Assembly (NCBI GenBank): GCA_004154925.1
Contig: QJNS01000001.1
Coordinates: 62,001-126,000, forward strand
DNA length: 64,000 nucleotides
From: Monosporascus cannonballus
Taxonomy: Eukaryota > Ascomycota > Sordariomycetes > Xylariales
Direction: 5' to 3'
The notes beneath the pieces were generated by a model. The model was not told the DNA's origin. It ran no database searches and worked only from the letters and a program-made list of their open reading frames with translations. The translations under genes and the position numbers were made by a program. This document shows, one piece after another, positions 26,791-36,369 of the stretch. Each line of letters starts with the position of its first letter. Within the stretch, counting starts at the first letter, position 1.

Positions 26791-27960
26791 TTAGGAATAA
26801 TAAAAAGGAGTTCCGTATTTACATTAATTTAAAACGGTAAAAAATTATAATTTACGTATTTTAATATATTAATATAAAAATAATTATTACCTTTTTCAAA
26901 ATATATTTAATGCGATAATATTAAAATTAATTACTTTAATTATTCAATATTTTACTTAAAGTTATTTTAACTTTTTCGACGGCTAAAAAATAATAATACT
27001 TTTAAAAACAATTAGATTTTATTATTAATTTCGTATTTTTCGGCAGAAAAACGACGTTTATTTGTTATTTTTTCCTAGATTTACTAAGCCGTCGCCATTG
27101 CGGCTTAAATAAATTTCGAACTTTTTCGTAATTTCATAACCAAACTTTCTGTTTTTATACGTAAATTGTTTTTTGTTGCCGAATTATTTTTTATTTAGGA
27201 AATCGCGTTAATATTATATTCGTAAATTAAAAAAGGACTTAATTTTAAGGAAATCGTATTTCAGTTATTAATTATAAATATTACTTCTGGAAAAAAATTT
27301 ATTTTATTGTTAATATAAATATATTACGAAAGTTCTCAAATAAAGTAATACCTTTTAATCAGGTCTTTCAGTAATATTATCGGTTTTTGGGTAATATGCA
27401 ATAAATAAACGTTATTTTATTTTTATTAATTTCTAAAATGTAGTTCAAAATTTCTTAATTTAATTAATTCCTTTATTATTTATAATAAATATAGAGAAAA
27501 TATGGAATTTTTAATATATTTTTTATAAATATTTCCGAATATACTTTTTCGATTATTGTACGTATCGTTTTTAAAATTATTATTTTGAATGATTCGTTTA
27601 TTACAATTATTAAGAATGATAAATTATATTTAAATATAATTAATATAGCGCTTATAAAATAGGAAAATAATTTACTAAAAAATTAATTAAAAACCGGGAA
27701 TAACTTTAATAATTTTTTTTCTTATTTCTTTATATATTTCTATGGCCGGATATGTCGTAATTCCTGTAAAACAGCCTTACTATATAATATATACCTAATT
27801 AAAAAAGTATTTCGAAAATATTATTATTGTAATTGTTTTATTTAGGTAACTTACTATATGAAAATCGTAAGTATTTTAAATTAAGACCGTTTTAAGCGGC
27901 TTTTAATTTTAGACTTAAAGCCGTCACCGAAATTAAAAAAAGCTTTTAATATTTAAAATA
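26790..27960 (-). pseudogene. G1 integrase remnant
   Basis: Minus strand. The zinc-binding N-terminus reads a decayed WPGMYY-like motif followed by RNYDISG, where CDIC is expected (about 27730-27860). The core then reads LLKLFPVF, ELFINFIS-like and NLSFLIIVINESFK (about 27540-27700). Near 27400-27450 it reads IYCILPKTDNITER, a decayed form of the family motif TAYHPETDGxTER. The C-terminal part near 27050-27250 reads INNxNTISLKLSPFLIYEYN, matching the NNRxxxSLGxSPFFxxxGY pattern. Stops fall at expected Gln and Trp sites. The enzyme cannot be functional. Confidence 0.85.
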
Positions 27961-28269
27961 TATTTGGAAATTAATATTAATATATTTAATTTCGGAAAAA
28001 CATTACGTTCTTTTGTAATAATCTTATTATAATGGTGGTATTTTTAAATATATTTTAATGTTATATGCTAAAGTTTTTAAACGTTTTTATAATTTTAAAA
28101 TATTTATGTCTTTCGCAATAATCCTTTGTTTTTAACTTTAGTATTATTAATTATTATTACGAATTTAACGAATTTTAACTTTTCGTAAATAATATAAGTA
28201 ATTATTTATTTTTTATTAATGAAAGTTTCGTATAATTTTCCGGTTATCGTTTTCCTTTAAAACATATTT

Positions 28270-28650
28270 TATTTCATATATAAAAATATATTAACCTTAA
28301 TATTTAAACAGCCTTTATGGAATATAAAATTAAAATTAAAATTAAATAATTTTTTTAATTATGTTATTTCAAGTTTCTTTAATTTTTTAATAATTATTAA
28401 ATATTTTAGATTTTTGTGGCCGATAATAATTTTATACGGCGCTATTATATTACGTAATTTTATATTATAGGTTTCTAAATAATTTATTATCGTTAAAAAG
28501 CTCTTATTATATATTTTTCAATTAATTTTAATAACGTTTAATTTTTTAAAATAAAAAGTAACCGGACGTAATATTGTTAACTTATTAATTTAGGATAAAT
28601 AATTTCCTTATATTATCCTTAAATAATTTATTTTTAATATTATAAGTTTT
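28270..28650 (-). pseudogene. G1 RNase H remnant
   Basis: The minus-strand reading gives YYVRLLFILKN or, in frame, ILRPVTFYFKKLNVIKIN followed by KIYNKSFLTIINYLETYNI and then APYKIIIGHKNLKYL. These match the Ty3/gypsy RNase H pattern (PVAFxSKKLNxAExNYxIYDKELLAII, then ITDHKNLxYF). The Asp and Glu of the catalytic set are partly replaced by Asn or Gly through G-to-A changes. Directly follows reverse transcriptase. Confidence 0.88.
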
Positions 28651-29650
28651 TCGAAACCTTATTATGCCAAAATCCGTTCCGTTATAAAGGAATTTTTAAA
28701 ACGTTTAAAATTATTTCTTCTTTTAACCGAATAAGCTTTTTTTCTAAGTTAAGGTTATTAACGGTATTATTATATTTACGTAATAAATTATCAAATTGTA
28801 ATAAAAATTTGCGTACCTTAGGAAATTTTGGATTTTTTTAAGCATTTTGGGAATTTCCCATTTTTTAATTCCGCATAACTTTTCGGGGTTTATGTATATT
28901 CCCTTTCTGACATTTCTGATAAATTTAAGATATTTTATTATTTTGGCGGCGCATTAGCATTTGGAAATATTTAAATTTAAACCCGTTTCTTTTAAGCGGC
29001 TTAGGACCTTTTTTACTTTTCATATATAATCCTCCTTGGACCCGGAAAAAAATAAGGATATTATTCATATACGTTAAATAAAAAACGTCGAAATATTCTT
29101 TTAAGACCCCGTTAACGTATTACTAAAAAGGTATGGAAATCCGGCATAAACTAAACGGTATTATTAATTATTCGTATAAGCCGAAACGCATTCGGAATAC
29201 CGTTTTTTATTCGTTTTCTTCCTGAATTTTAATTTTGTAGAATATTATTCGAACATTTATTTCCGTACATTATTTAACGTAAAAAAATAACCTTAAGATT
29301 TCAGAAATAAGCGGTAAAAAATAACCGTCTTTTTCAGTTATTACATTTACCGTCTGATAATTATAGCAAAAACGAAATTTGTCTTCGGGTTTTTTTTACA
29401 AATAGGACCGGGGCTCTAATAGGCGAACTGCTGATACAAATATACTTTTTATTCAAAAGTTCGGTTAGGATTTTCCTTAAAGTTAATAACTTATTTTTAA
29501 TTATATTATATAAAAGCCCCTATAATACTGGCATTTCCCTTTTTATTTCGTTTTTACGTAATAAAATCATATAATTTATTCCGGGGCCAGGAAAAAATAA
29601 AACGTTACCTAATTTCTTATTAAATAATTTCCGAAACTCTTTTAATTTAA
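28650..29650 (-). pseudogene. G1 reverse transcriptase remnant
   Basis: Minus strand. Motifs in order: LLTLRKILTELLNKKYI then SSSPIRAPVLFVKK (about 29390-29500); CYNYQTVNVITEKDGYFLPL (about 29300-29370), which matches CVDYRALNAITxKDRYPLPL; the active-site box at 29045-29071 reads YMNNILIFF where YVDDILIFS is expected, both Asp codons changed to Asn by G-to-A; then KVKKVLSRLKETGLNLNISK and, after a gap, KGIYINPEKLCGIKKWEIPK. The loss of both active-site Asp residues rules out activity. The family assignment is secure. Confidence 0.92.
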
Positions 29651-29849
29651 GCGGAAATCTTTCCTTAATTTCTATTTTTTTAAAGCGTTAATATTTTGTT
29701 AATATTAGCTAAAATGATTAAAAATAGTTAAATTTCTTATTTTATCTTTTTAATGTTTTTCATTTTCCAAAATTCCGCCCCGAAAACGATAGTTAAAACC
29801 TTTTTCGTTTCGCAAATTATTCGTATATTATCTTCTTAAATTTCGTATT

Positions 29850-30070
29850 TCTTTTTCGTAAACCTTTATATAACTTATTATGCCTACCGTCAAAAGGTAT
29901 TTTTACATTACGTATACAATATCGTAACGTTTTATTTAAAGCTTTCCTAAAATTAAGGTGTAATTAAGGCCTTTAATAATATATGTAAATATCTTAATAT
30001 TGAAACAGTCGATATCTATCTTTATATATATTATTTCCTTAACATGTATTTGCTGTTATCGGTTTTATTT
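29850..30070 (-). pseudogene. G1 protease to RT linker remnant
   Basis: The minus strand near 29909-29972 reads IIKGLNYTLILGKL, a stop, then IKRYDIVYV. This matches the end of Ty3/gypsy protease (GLDYDLILGxPWMxxEDVVY), with Pro-to-Leu and Trp-to-stop changes. The protease active site (DSGA or DTGA) lies further upstream and was not read with confidence. Confidence 0.75.
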
Positions 30071-31607
30071 CGAAATTTTTTTAATTTGCGTAATTTTATT
30101 AAAATATGCGGTAGCCCTAAACGTTTTACGAGCGTTTCGCTTTTTACGGCAAAACATTTATATCCTTAATTAATAAAAACCTTTAAAAATCTTTCTTATT
30201 TAATATATATATTAAAAATAAATGAAGTACTGTCTATATTCTGTTTGGCGATTTTTATTTCGGCCTGGGTTATTTTTCGTTCCCGAATACGCCGATACTC
30301 AGAAATTTTTTTTTCCTTTTTCGTTTTTAGATTCCGACTTTTCTTTTTCGTACGTTTTTAACAAGCTAATTCTTTTGCGGGTTTTTTGCTGGTAAAAACG
30401 GATAATAATTCGCCTTGTAATTAGGACGACTATAACGCAATTAATAGCTTTTCGCTTTGCAAATATTCCGTTTTTTTAAGTTATTTATTACGCGTATTAT
30501 TTCGGCGTTAAGGGTAAAATTTGGGGTCCTTATTTTTGCCGTTTTATTACCGAAATACCCGTTATATTTATGTTACTAATTAAATTACTTTTTGCTTAAT
30601 TATTATTACCTAATTAGGTTGTTAAAAAGTTATTCGCTTTTTTTGCCGCATTATTCCTTTAAGGCGTCCAGCGATTTCCATGGCGTTATTTACCTATATA
30701 TTATATCTTTTAAGGAATTTTATTAATATTAAAACTCAAGTAATATTTTTATTTAATACTTCTTTTAAAACGTAAATTTTATTTCCGTTAATTAAGTAAT
30801 CTCTTTTATCTTTATTAACATTTTTTCGAATAAAAAATAAAATAACCAAATTTCGCATTATCGGTTTACTCTAAACTTTAAAAACGTTTAATTATCGTTT
30901 TTATGTCGATTATTATATTATTCGTATAATACGTAAAAGAGCCCGATAGGAATATAAATATTATTTAAATTTCCAGTAATATAAAAAATAATAGCCGTAT
31001 ATTATATATTAATTTGAAACCTTTCGTATATGAAATAAAACTGCTTACAAATTCTTTTTACGAAAATAACGTTTATTTCGAACTTATAAATTTTAAATAT
31101 ATATTATCCGAAAAATTTCTTTTTTGTCCGATCGAACTTCTTCCGCCAAAATAACAGTTTCCGTTTAGTTCCTGCTATTAATTCGGTAGTTAAAACCGCT
31201 TTTGAGGAATGGTCTAATTATATTTTCAATCGTTATTCAGTTAAAAAAGTCGGTATTCGTAAAGATTATCGCGTTCCGAACTTATAACTAGGTAATAAAA
31301 TTTTGCTAAATAATTAAGCCGTTTTTATGTTATTCGGCCGTTTATATTAGGTTTTTATTTGTTTTATATTACGTTTTTATATATTTACAAAATTAAGCTA
31401 CCTTTTTTTTACCCTTCTTAAGTTAATAACTTATGCGCTATTCCATAACCGCTCTCAAACGTATTAAAGTTTCCGTTATAACGTTAAATATCTTGTATAA
31501 CTTTAGGTCGATAAGGGCCTCTTACTGGGCCCCGTAAAAAAGGTTCGTATATCCTAATATCTAATCCCGAAGGTTTTTTGCTTTATTAAATAATAAGCTA
31601 AAAAATA
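30070..31607 (-). pseudogene. G1 gag and protease region, decayed
   Basis: By position this 1.5 kb holds gag and most of protease. The minus strand near 30380-30480 has a basic stretch with a single Cys followed by LRYSRPNYKANYY, which could be a damaged zinc knuckle, but the CCHC spacing is not intact. The region next to the right LTR (31500-31607) reads basic, Pro- and Gly-bearing frames. No primer-binding site was recognised beside the LTR. Confidence 0.5.
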
Positions 31608-31793
31608 TATAAACGGTTTTACCTAAACGATCTGCAATTAATTACTAATAAAAGTTTATTTTCTAACTAAAGAAAAACAAGGGAAGATAAAAATACAGTT
31701 ATATATGTTCGCATATATGGCGCTGCATTAGTGCTGCTTGGTACCGGCGTTTGTTCGGTGTTCTATAATAGGGCTCCATACAGCCCTATTACA
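31608..31793 (-). repeat. G1 5' LTR
   Basis: 186 bp. It aligns from TATAAACGG (TGTAAAAGG in the partner) to CTATTACA with the left LTR. Its 3' half is the better-preserved one (GGGCTCCATACAGCCCTATTACA region), while its 5' half is more A-rich than the partner. It is followed directly by the target duplication GCTAG. Confidence 0.92.
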
Positions 31794-31798
31794 GCTAG
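31794..31798. repeat. Target-site duplication of G1, right copy (GCTAG)
   Basis: Partner of ACTAG at 24882-24886. This copy keeps the G that is A on the left. Confidence 0.75.
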
Positions 31799-32859
31799 AA
31801 AATAGAAAGTTAAATGAATTTTATATATAATATATATCAATGTTAATTATACGAATATTTAAAAACTTTCAAAATAAAAATAATGATTTAAAACATAGGA
31901 CGATAATATAACCCTCGTAATAACGCCAAAACCTAATTATATAAATCTTACGCAAAATTATAACTATTAAAAGGTTTAAAGATATTATAAGATTAATTAT
32001 TATAAATCTCATTACTAAATTTCTTATGAGAAAATCTAACGATAAAAATAAATTACGGTTCTAACTTCTATCTTATTATTCAATTTAAACTGGGTTTATA
32101 ATTTTCTTCGTAATTAAAAAAATTGATGCCAAATAAATAATATATATTTTATGAAAGTAACTTTGGCATATAGGAATTTTTAAATAAAATTTATATCGAT
32201 CAGAAAATTACATTTCGCAATTTCATACAACTTTAAATTATAAATTATTTAATATGTTTAAACTCGAAATAAACGGATGAACGAAATGGTTCAATTCAAC
32301 GTTACAAACGTACTTAAAGTATCATATTAATTTCGAATAGAATAACAAGATAAAAAGATTATTTATTATTTAATTAGCTTATACCATGAATTACTATCAG
32401 AACACTAAAATAATTTCATAAACCCACATTTTAGGTTAATACCTAATATTGATAAAGATATATATAAAACTCTTATTAATATCACAATAATATTTATATT
32501 AAAATATTTAAAATAATTAAACTCAGAAATCAAAACAGAATTAAAATTGGGATACAAGTAAATGAACTAGTAGTATAACGAAAAATTGTGAAAGAAATTT
32601 ATGTTCGAAAAGAAAAACTAGTTCATTTCGTTACCCAAAATATTTTAATAAAAAAAACTTGATTAAAAATCTATATCTAAATATATATATTTATATCTAA
32701 TTGATAGAGAAATTTCAGAAAATAAATATTTATTAGAGTTTTTACTTAGAGTTATACTTGAACCATATTTTAAATTTCTTTATTCAAGTTCAAAATAGAT
32801 ATTATCAAAATTTATATGGAACGAAATAACGTGAAAATAACAGATAAAATTAAATATAA
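31799..32859 (+). other. D1 interior, right part, no domain recognised
   Basis: The plus strand returns to A-rich composition immediately after G1, as expected if this is the continuation of D1. It has somewhat more CpA and TpG than other stretches, for example near 32270-32310 and 32580-32640. No long frame or motif is seen. Confidence 0.45.
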
Positions 32860-33138
32860 ATGGAAAAACCTTTACTAAACAGAGAAAAACAGATTTATTT
32901 AATATTTGATGAAATGGAAACAATATTGAAATTCAGAAAATACCTAGAAACTCGTAAGAAGCTTTATAAATACCTAGAACGTGCTAAGAAATTCTTAATA
33001 GCAGCGTCGAAATCGCCGATAATAGCCTTTAGGGCAATGGTTTTAAGAATGGACCAGTCGAAATGGTTAATAAAGGATGTAATTAGGGCAATTTCGGCCT
33101 TTACGCGTTTTTGCTTTTCTAGCTTATTTATTAATTAA
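32860..33138 (+). pseudogene. D1 open remnant, 92 codons, unknown family
   Basis: The longest open frame seen in the window. It is Lys/Arg-rich in the middle (RKYLETRKKLYKYLERAKKF), then more hydrophobic (IIAFRAMVLRMDQSKW, then AISAFTRFCFSS), and would be strongly basic. The first part is repeated at 18966-19060 in the damaged copy D2, at the same distance from the LTR end. It sits in the 3' third of D1, about 500 bp before the 3' LTR. It may be the tail of Pol or a separate 3' product. The Met at 32860 is not supported as a start; upstream sequence is too decayed to tell. No signal peptide or membrane segment is seen. Confidence 0.4.
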
Positions 33139-33627
33139 AATACGCAATTAATAATTTTAACGCCTTTTTCGTAAAGACATTTCTTTTAACGACGTAAATA
33201 AAACAAACGATTAATGGTTTTGTTAATATTACGTTATTTCCGCGTTAGGTTTTCCTGTATTTTTTACTAAAGCCGCAAAACAGCTTTTTGGGCGACGGCC
33301 TTTTCTCGATTTAAACGAGTTTCTTTTCTTAATATGACGTAAAAGTTCGATTGAAACGACGGAATTATTATAACGACGACGGTACTTAATATATTTGTTA
33401 TAATGACGAATTTGTTTTATTTACTATGTGGTATCTTTTTCGAAATACCGTGTATATGGTATTATTTTAAAATCAAATTTCGCAATATAAATAATTAAAA
33501 CTTTGAAGTGTTTTCTTTAATTAAGACTATTACGAGATTTACGGTTAATAACACGATCTGCTCTAATAAAATTAAAGGTATTAGGAATAAATCTTTAAGA
33601 GCTAAAATCCTAGAAAAAAAAAGATCA
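33139..33627 (+). other. D1 3' end before the LTR
   Basis: A G+C-richer stretch (CCGCGTTAGG, GGGCGACGGCC, AACGACGACGG) with short frames only. It ends in a purine run, AGAAAAAAAAAGAT, at 33612-33624, which is the likely polypurine tract of D1 and fixes its plus orientation. Confidence 0.5.
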
Positions 33628-33997
33628 AATTACGACTTACGCTAAAACCGGTTATAAAAACGGTTAGATCTATATAAAACGGTTAAATATTCTAAATCTC
33701 TTTGGATAACAAGATTTAAATAAATCTATATAAAACTATGGTATTTAATAAAATTAGATTTATGATAACTTTAAGATACAATAAAAAGTTGATTAGTTTA
33801 CATAAAATATATACGTTGGGTATTTTTATAATTTAGACAGTAATAACCTGTAATAATAATTTATTACGCAAAGGGCTTTTGATTTTACGGAACGTAATAA
33901 ATTACAGTATTTGTTACTTAATGTCCCACGATATTGCTCTTAACACAAACCCGTACGACTTAGATTTAGTAATTGATTAAACCGCCTAGCTGTCACA
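33628..33997 (+). repeat. D1 3' LTR
   Basis: 370 bp. Landmarks shared with the other copies are TTACGACTTACGCTAAAACCGG, AAATAAATCTATATAAAA, CAAACCCGTACGACTTAG and the terminal GCTGTCACA. The first two bases read AA where TG is expected. It is followed by AATAT, the target duplication. Confidence 0.78.
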
Positions 33998-34002
33998 AAT
34001 AT
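33998..34002. repeat. Target-site duplication of D1, right copy (AATAT)
   Basis: Exact partner of 20741-20745. Confidence 0.65.
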
Positions 34003-34590
34003 AAACCGCGAACCCGGTCGCTTAGCTTGGTATCGAACTTACCGATTAGTCGATTATTGATTAGAGTATATCCGTTATTGCTAATAAAAATATTGTAATA
34101 AATGCTAGATACTTGTATGTTTTTTTGCGACTTTTTAGTTATTTTTACAATTTGGATTGTTTTTTTATTTAACCACATATCGAATACATTCGTTTTTTTA
34201 AATCGAGGAAATATTTATTCATTTTGTACGTAATTTCGTTCTTTACTTCTATATTTTTTTATTCCGTCCCAATTTTAACAATCTTTATTGTTAATCTAAA
34301 AAAGAAAATATAAAAAATTTAATAATTTAATGTTTAGTGAAAACTTCAATTGGCAATTATTTTCTGAGATTTCCTTTCTTCATTTTATACCAACGAATAT
34401 CTTTGAAATTAATCTCTTTGTCTGGTGTTTTATTTAGGTATTTTTTATAACAAGGTAAATCCTTTTAATACAAATGTAACTTGTTCTTTTTTCTGGTAGT
34501 AATATATATTTATCTAATTATATAAAAGCGTTATTTTCATTTTCAATTTTTAATATAATTATTTAAGTTGTAATAATATAACTAATACTT
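34003..34590 (-). pseudogene. Chromovirus integrase C-terminus and chromodomain remnant (element K)
   Basis: On the minus strand 34380-34500 reads RKKNKLHLYQK-like residues then KTPDKEINFKDIRWYKMKK. This matches the Ty3/gypsy integrase C-terminal pattern GDKVYLxxKNLKTKRPxxKLDxRxIGPYKI. Further on (34190-34290) comes IEVKNEITYKMNKYFLDLKK, where chromodomains begin. The open run 33993-34178 reads IQIVKITKKSQKNIQVSS, comparable to YLVKWKGYxxSxxTWEPAS. The frame runs into the D1 target site, so K was cut by the D1 insertion and should continue left of 20741. Its upstream part stops at LTR U1. Confidence 0.6.
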
Positions 34591-34702
34591 TTTCGTATAG
34601 TAGCTAAATGTATAACCAATTTTTAAACTTAAGTTATATATGTTTATGGTAACAGAAGTATTTTAGAATTTTAAACAATAAGTATAATAATTAATAATGT
34701 TT

Positions 34703-34826
34703 TGTCACAGTCCCAAGTGGCACCTTGTAGGTATATAGGGCAGAACAAGGCGGTCAGGGCTCGACCTGACAACGTTCCACTTTTAGTGGTGTAATGGCTA
34801 GACTCTTGTTCTTCTATGCCGTGACA
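34703..34826. mobile_element. 124-bp G+C-rich insertion with TGTCAC/GTGACA ends
   Basis: A sharp island of about 50% G+C in DNA of about 20%. It starts TGTCAC, ends GTGACA (perfect inverted ends) and is flanked on both sides by GTTT (34699-34702 and 34827-34830), a 4-bp target duplication. Internal pairings include GTCAGG with CCTGAC around GCTCGA, CCTTGT with ACAAGG, and AAGTGG with CCACTT. CpA and TpG are plentiful, so RIP has not touched it. It is too short to encode a protein. It could be a solo short LTR, a miniature inverted-repeat element or a terminal-repeat relic. No other copy was found here. Confidence 0.7.
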
Positions 34827-34954
34827 GTTTTATAATTTTAAGCGCGTTTTAGTTGACGAAATATTACTGAATGCTGGTTTATTTATAATATAGCAATAAA
34901 GGTATTTATATATTATAATTTGTTATTTCGGCCGAATTTGGTTTTAATAACCTC

Positions 34955-35090
34955 ATAAACCATTTTGTCAAACCTGGCTTTAAAGGTTTTATGAACGATT
35001 TTGTTAAACCTAGTCTTAAAGACTTTACGACTGATCTTGTCGAGCCTGACTTTTAAGGTTTTACGACCGAATTTGTTAAATCTTAACCCA
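34955..35090. repeat. 36-bp tandem repeat, about 3.7 units, inside LTR U1
   Basis: Units start at 34955, 34991, 35027 and 35063 (the last partial). Each reads roughly AYGAMCGATTTTGTYAAACC followed by a TTTAAAGGTTTT-like half. On the minus strand a unit translates as 12 residues like KTFKARFDKIVR without stops. The same 36-bp periodicity is seen at about 49690-49790 in U3 but not in U2. As it lies in an LTR, a protein role is unlikely; tandem repeats in LTRs often act as regulatory modules. Confidence 0.7.
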
Positions 35091-35213
35091 ATTTAACTTA
35101 TTTAATGAGTAAATCCTCGTTGGGATTATTTTCTAAGGCCGTATCTTATTAGGTCGTAATACGAATTTCTTTTTCATAATTTTCGTTTCGAATTTCTTTT
35201 GTAAGTTATTTTT

Positions 35214-35627
35214 TGTAATAGGTAAGGAATTTAAACAAGTATTAAACCTAAGTTGTACGGGTTTATATTAATAGGAATATTGTGACATTTTAAATAATAG
35301 ATACAGTAATTAGTTACGTTTCGTAATACCAAAAATATTTTAAGTAACGAATAGTTATTATAGGCTAATATTATTTAGATTATGGGAACAACCAAAGTAT
35401 ATATAGTTTTTTATATTTTTATTAATTATTATTAATTATATTACTCCTAATATTTATGATTTCCTATAATTACAATTAGTTTTTAATAATCACGAATATC
35501 ATAAGCTTTATTTATTACGCAATTTACAAAATACATCGTATTCTTTTTATCGTTACAACTGTTTTTAAAGCTCTAGGTCTATTAAGTCGTAATACGATTT
35601 CTCTTTTTCTGAAATCTTGTTTTAACA
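35214..35627 (-). repeat. LTR U2
   Basis: About 414 bp, starting TGTAATAGGTAAGG and ending TTTTAACA. It is followed by CTTTTCTTTTTTTTATTT, which on the minus strand is a purine tract, so U2 fits as the 3' LTR of a minus-strand element lying to its right. It is aligned with U1 at both ends but lacks the 36-bp tandem repeats. Confidence 0.6.
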
Positions 35628-35645
35628 CTTTTCTTTTTTTTATTT
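35628..35645 (-). other. Probable polypurine tract next to U2
   Basis: The plus strand reads CTTTTCTTTTTTTTATTT, which is a run of purines with one T on the minus strand, directly beside the LTR end. It supports minus orientation for element J. Confidence 0.5.
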
Positions 35646-36369
35646 GGTAAGTGCTTATTTCTTTTTATCGTAACCTTTCGTATTTTGAAAATTCGTTGTA
35701 AATTTCCTTTGTTTACGGTTCCTTGTATGAATCTTCTAAAGAGTTGTTCAGAATTCGGTTTCGAAATTGCGCCTTATCTTTGATATTTTTCACAAGGTTT
35801 ATAATACAATTGAATAAAAAACGTGTCGCAATATAAAAGATATATAATACGTCATTTATTGTATAGTAAAATAGATATTCCTTTTTTCAAAATATTCGTT
35901 AGGCATATTAATGTTTTAAACGTAAAAAAGCCTTGAGAAAAAACATTTACTAGATTTTTAACGTTATTAACTTAAACTTTAATGTTAATGTAACAAAATT
36001 TAAGATTTTAATGCGAGGTATCTTATTATATAAAAAAAAGAATTTAACTTATTTTAACGGCATTATAATAATATAACGTAATTTTTATTGTTAGATAAAT
36101 TAGAAAAATAAAAATAAATGAAAAAAATATATTGCTCTCAAAGCTGCTATGATGATATACACGAAAGCTGTTATTTATTTTAATTTATCTGATTTTGGTT
36201 TATCGGACTGGTCGTTTACCTATCTTAATTAAAATATTTTTTTAATAATTTCGCTGTAGTGAATGAAAATATTTGAATAGGCGTTAAATATTTATAAGAC
36301 TTTTTACGAGTTTCTAGATATTTTAGAAATCCGGATAGTTTGTATTAAATTAGGTACTAAGTAAATCTG
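35646..36369 (-). other. J region between U2 and integrase, unassigned
   Basis: The CpG-containing patch 35645-35800 gives Lys-rich minus-strand frames with many stops. The chromodomain or Pol tail of J would be expected here, but no motif is clear. The patch 36130-36220 keeps more TpG and CpG but shows no frame. Confidence 0.35.

Larger units (their letters stand above)
24887..31793 (-). mobile_element. Ty3/gypsy chromovirus-type retrotransposon G1, RIP-inactivated
   Basis: A 6907-bp element with direct LTRs of 188 bp (24887-25074) and 186 bp (31608-31793), starting TGTAAAAGGC and ending CTATTACA, and a 5-bp target duplication differing by one transition. Pol reads on the minus strand in the order protease/linker, reverse transcriptase, RNase H, integrase, chromodomain, with stops mostly where Gln or Trp codons are expected. 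A minus-strand purine tract (25078-25090) lies 3 bp from the left LTR, confirming that the left LTR is the 3' LTR. The T-rich plus strand agrees. A second copy, G2, starts at 61933. It is inserted in D1. Confidence 0.92.
20746..33997 (+). mobile_element. LTR retroelement D1, interrupted by nested element G1
   Basis: Direct LTRs of 367 and 370 bp bound this element, and AATAT flanks both ends. Removing the nested Ty3/gypsy element G1 (24887-31793) and one 5-bp target duplication leaves about 6.3 kb, a normal LTR-element length. A purine tract just before the right LTR (33612-33624) and the A-rich plus strand give plus orientation. I could not identify reverse transcriptase or integrase in its interior by eye, so superfamily is unassigned. 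A second, damaged copy lies at 15.9-20.06 kb. LTR copies also occur at about 49.95-50.34 kb and at 59544-61431. Confidence 0.75.
34594..35192 (-). repeat. LTR U1, carrying a 124-bp insertion
   Basis: Aligns with U2 (35214-35627) and U3 (about 49442-49885). Shared words are AACYTAAGTTRTA, TTTTAAAYAATARRTAYARTAATTA, TCTTATTAGGTCGTAATACG and the pyrimidine-rich end. Without the insertion at 34703-34826 and its duplicated GTTT it is about 471 bp. It contains the 36-bp tandem repeats that U3 also has. It abuts the chromovirus remnant K on its left. Strand is taken from J. Exact ends are uncertain by several bases. Confidence 0.6.

Noticed and set aside
34770..34826. tRNA-like words (GGTGTAATGGCTAGACTC and GGGCTCGACC) in the 124-bp element
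   Set aside because: The order of the A-box-like and B-box-like words is wrong for a tRNA or SINE promoter, and no cloverleaf is formed.
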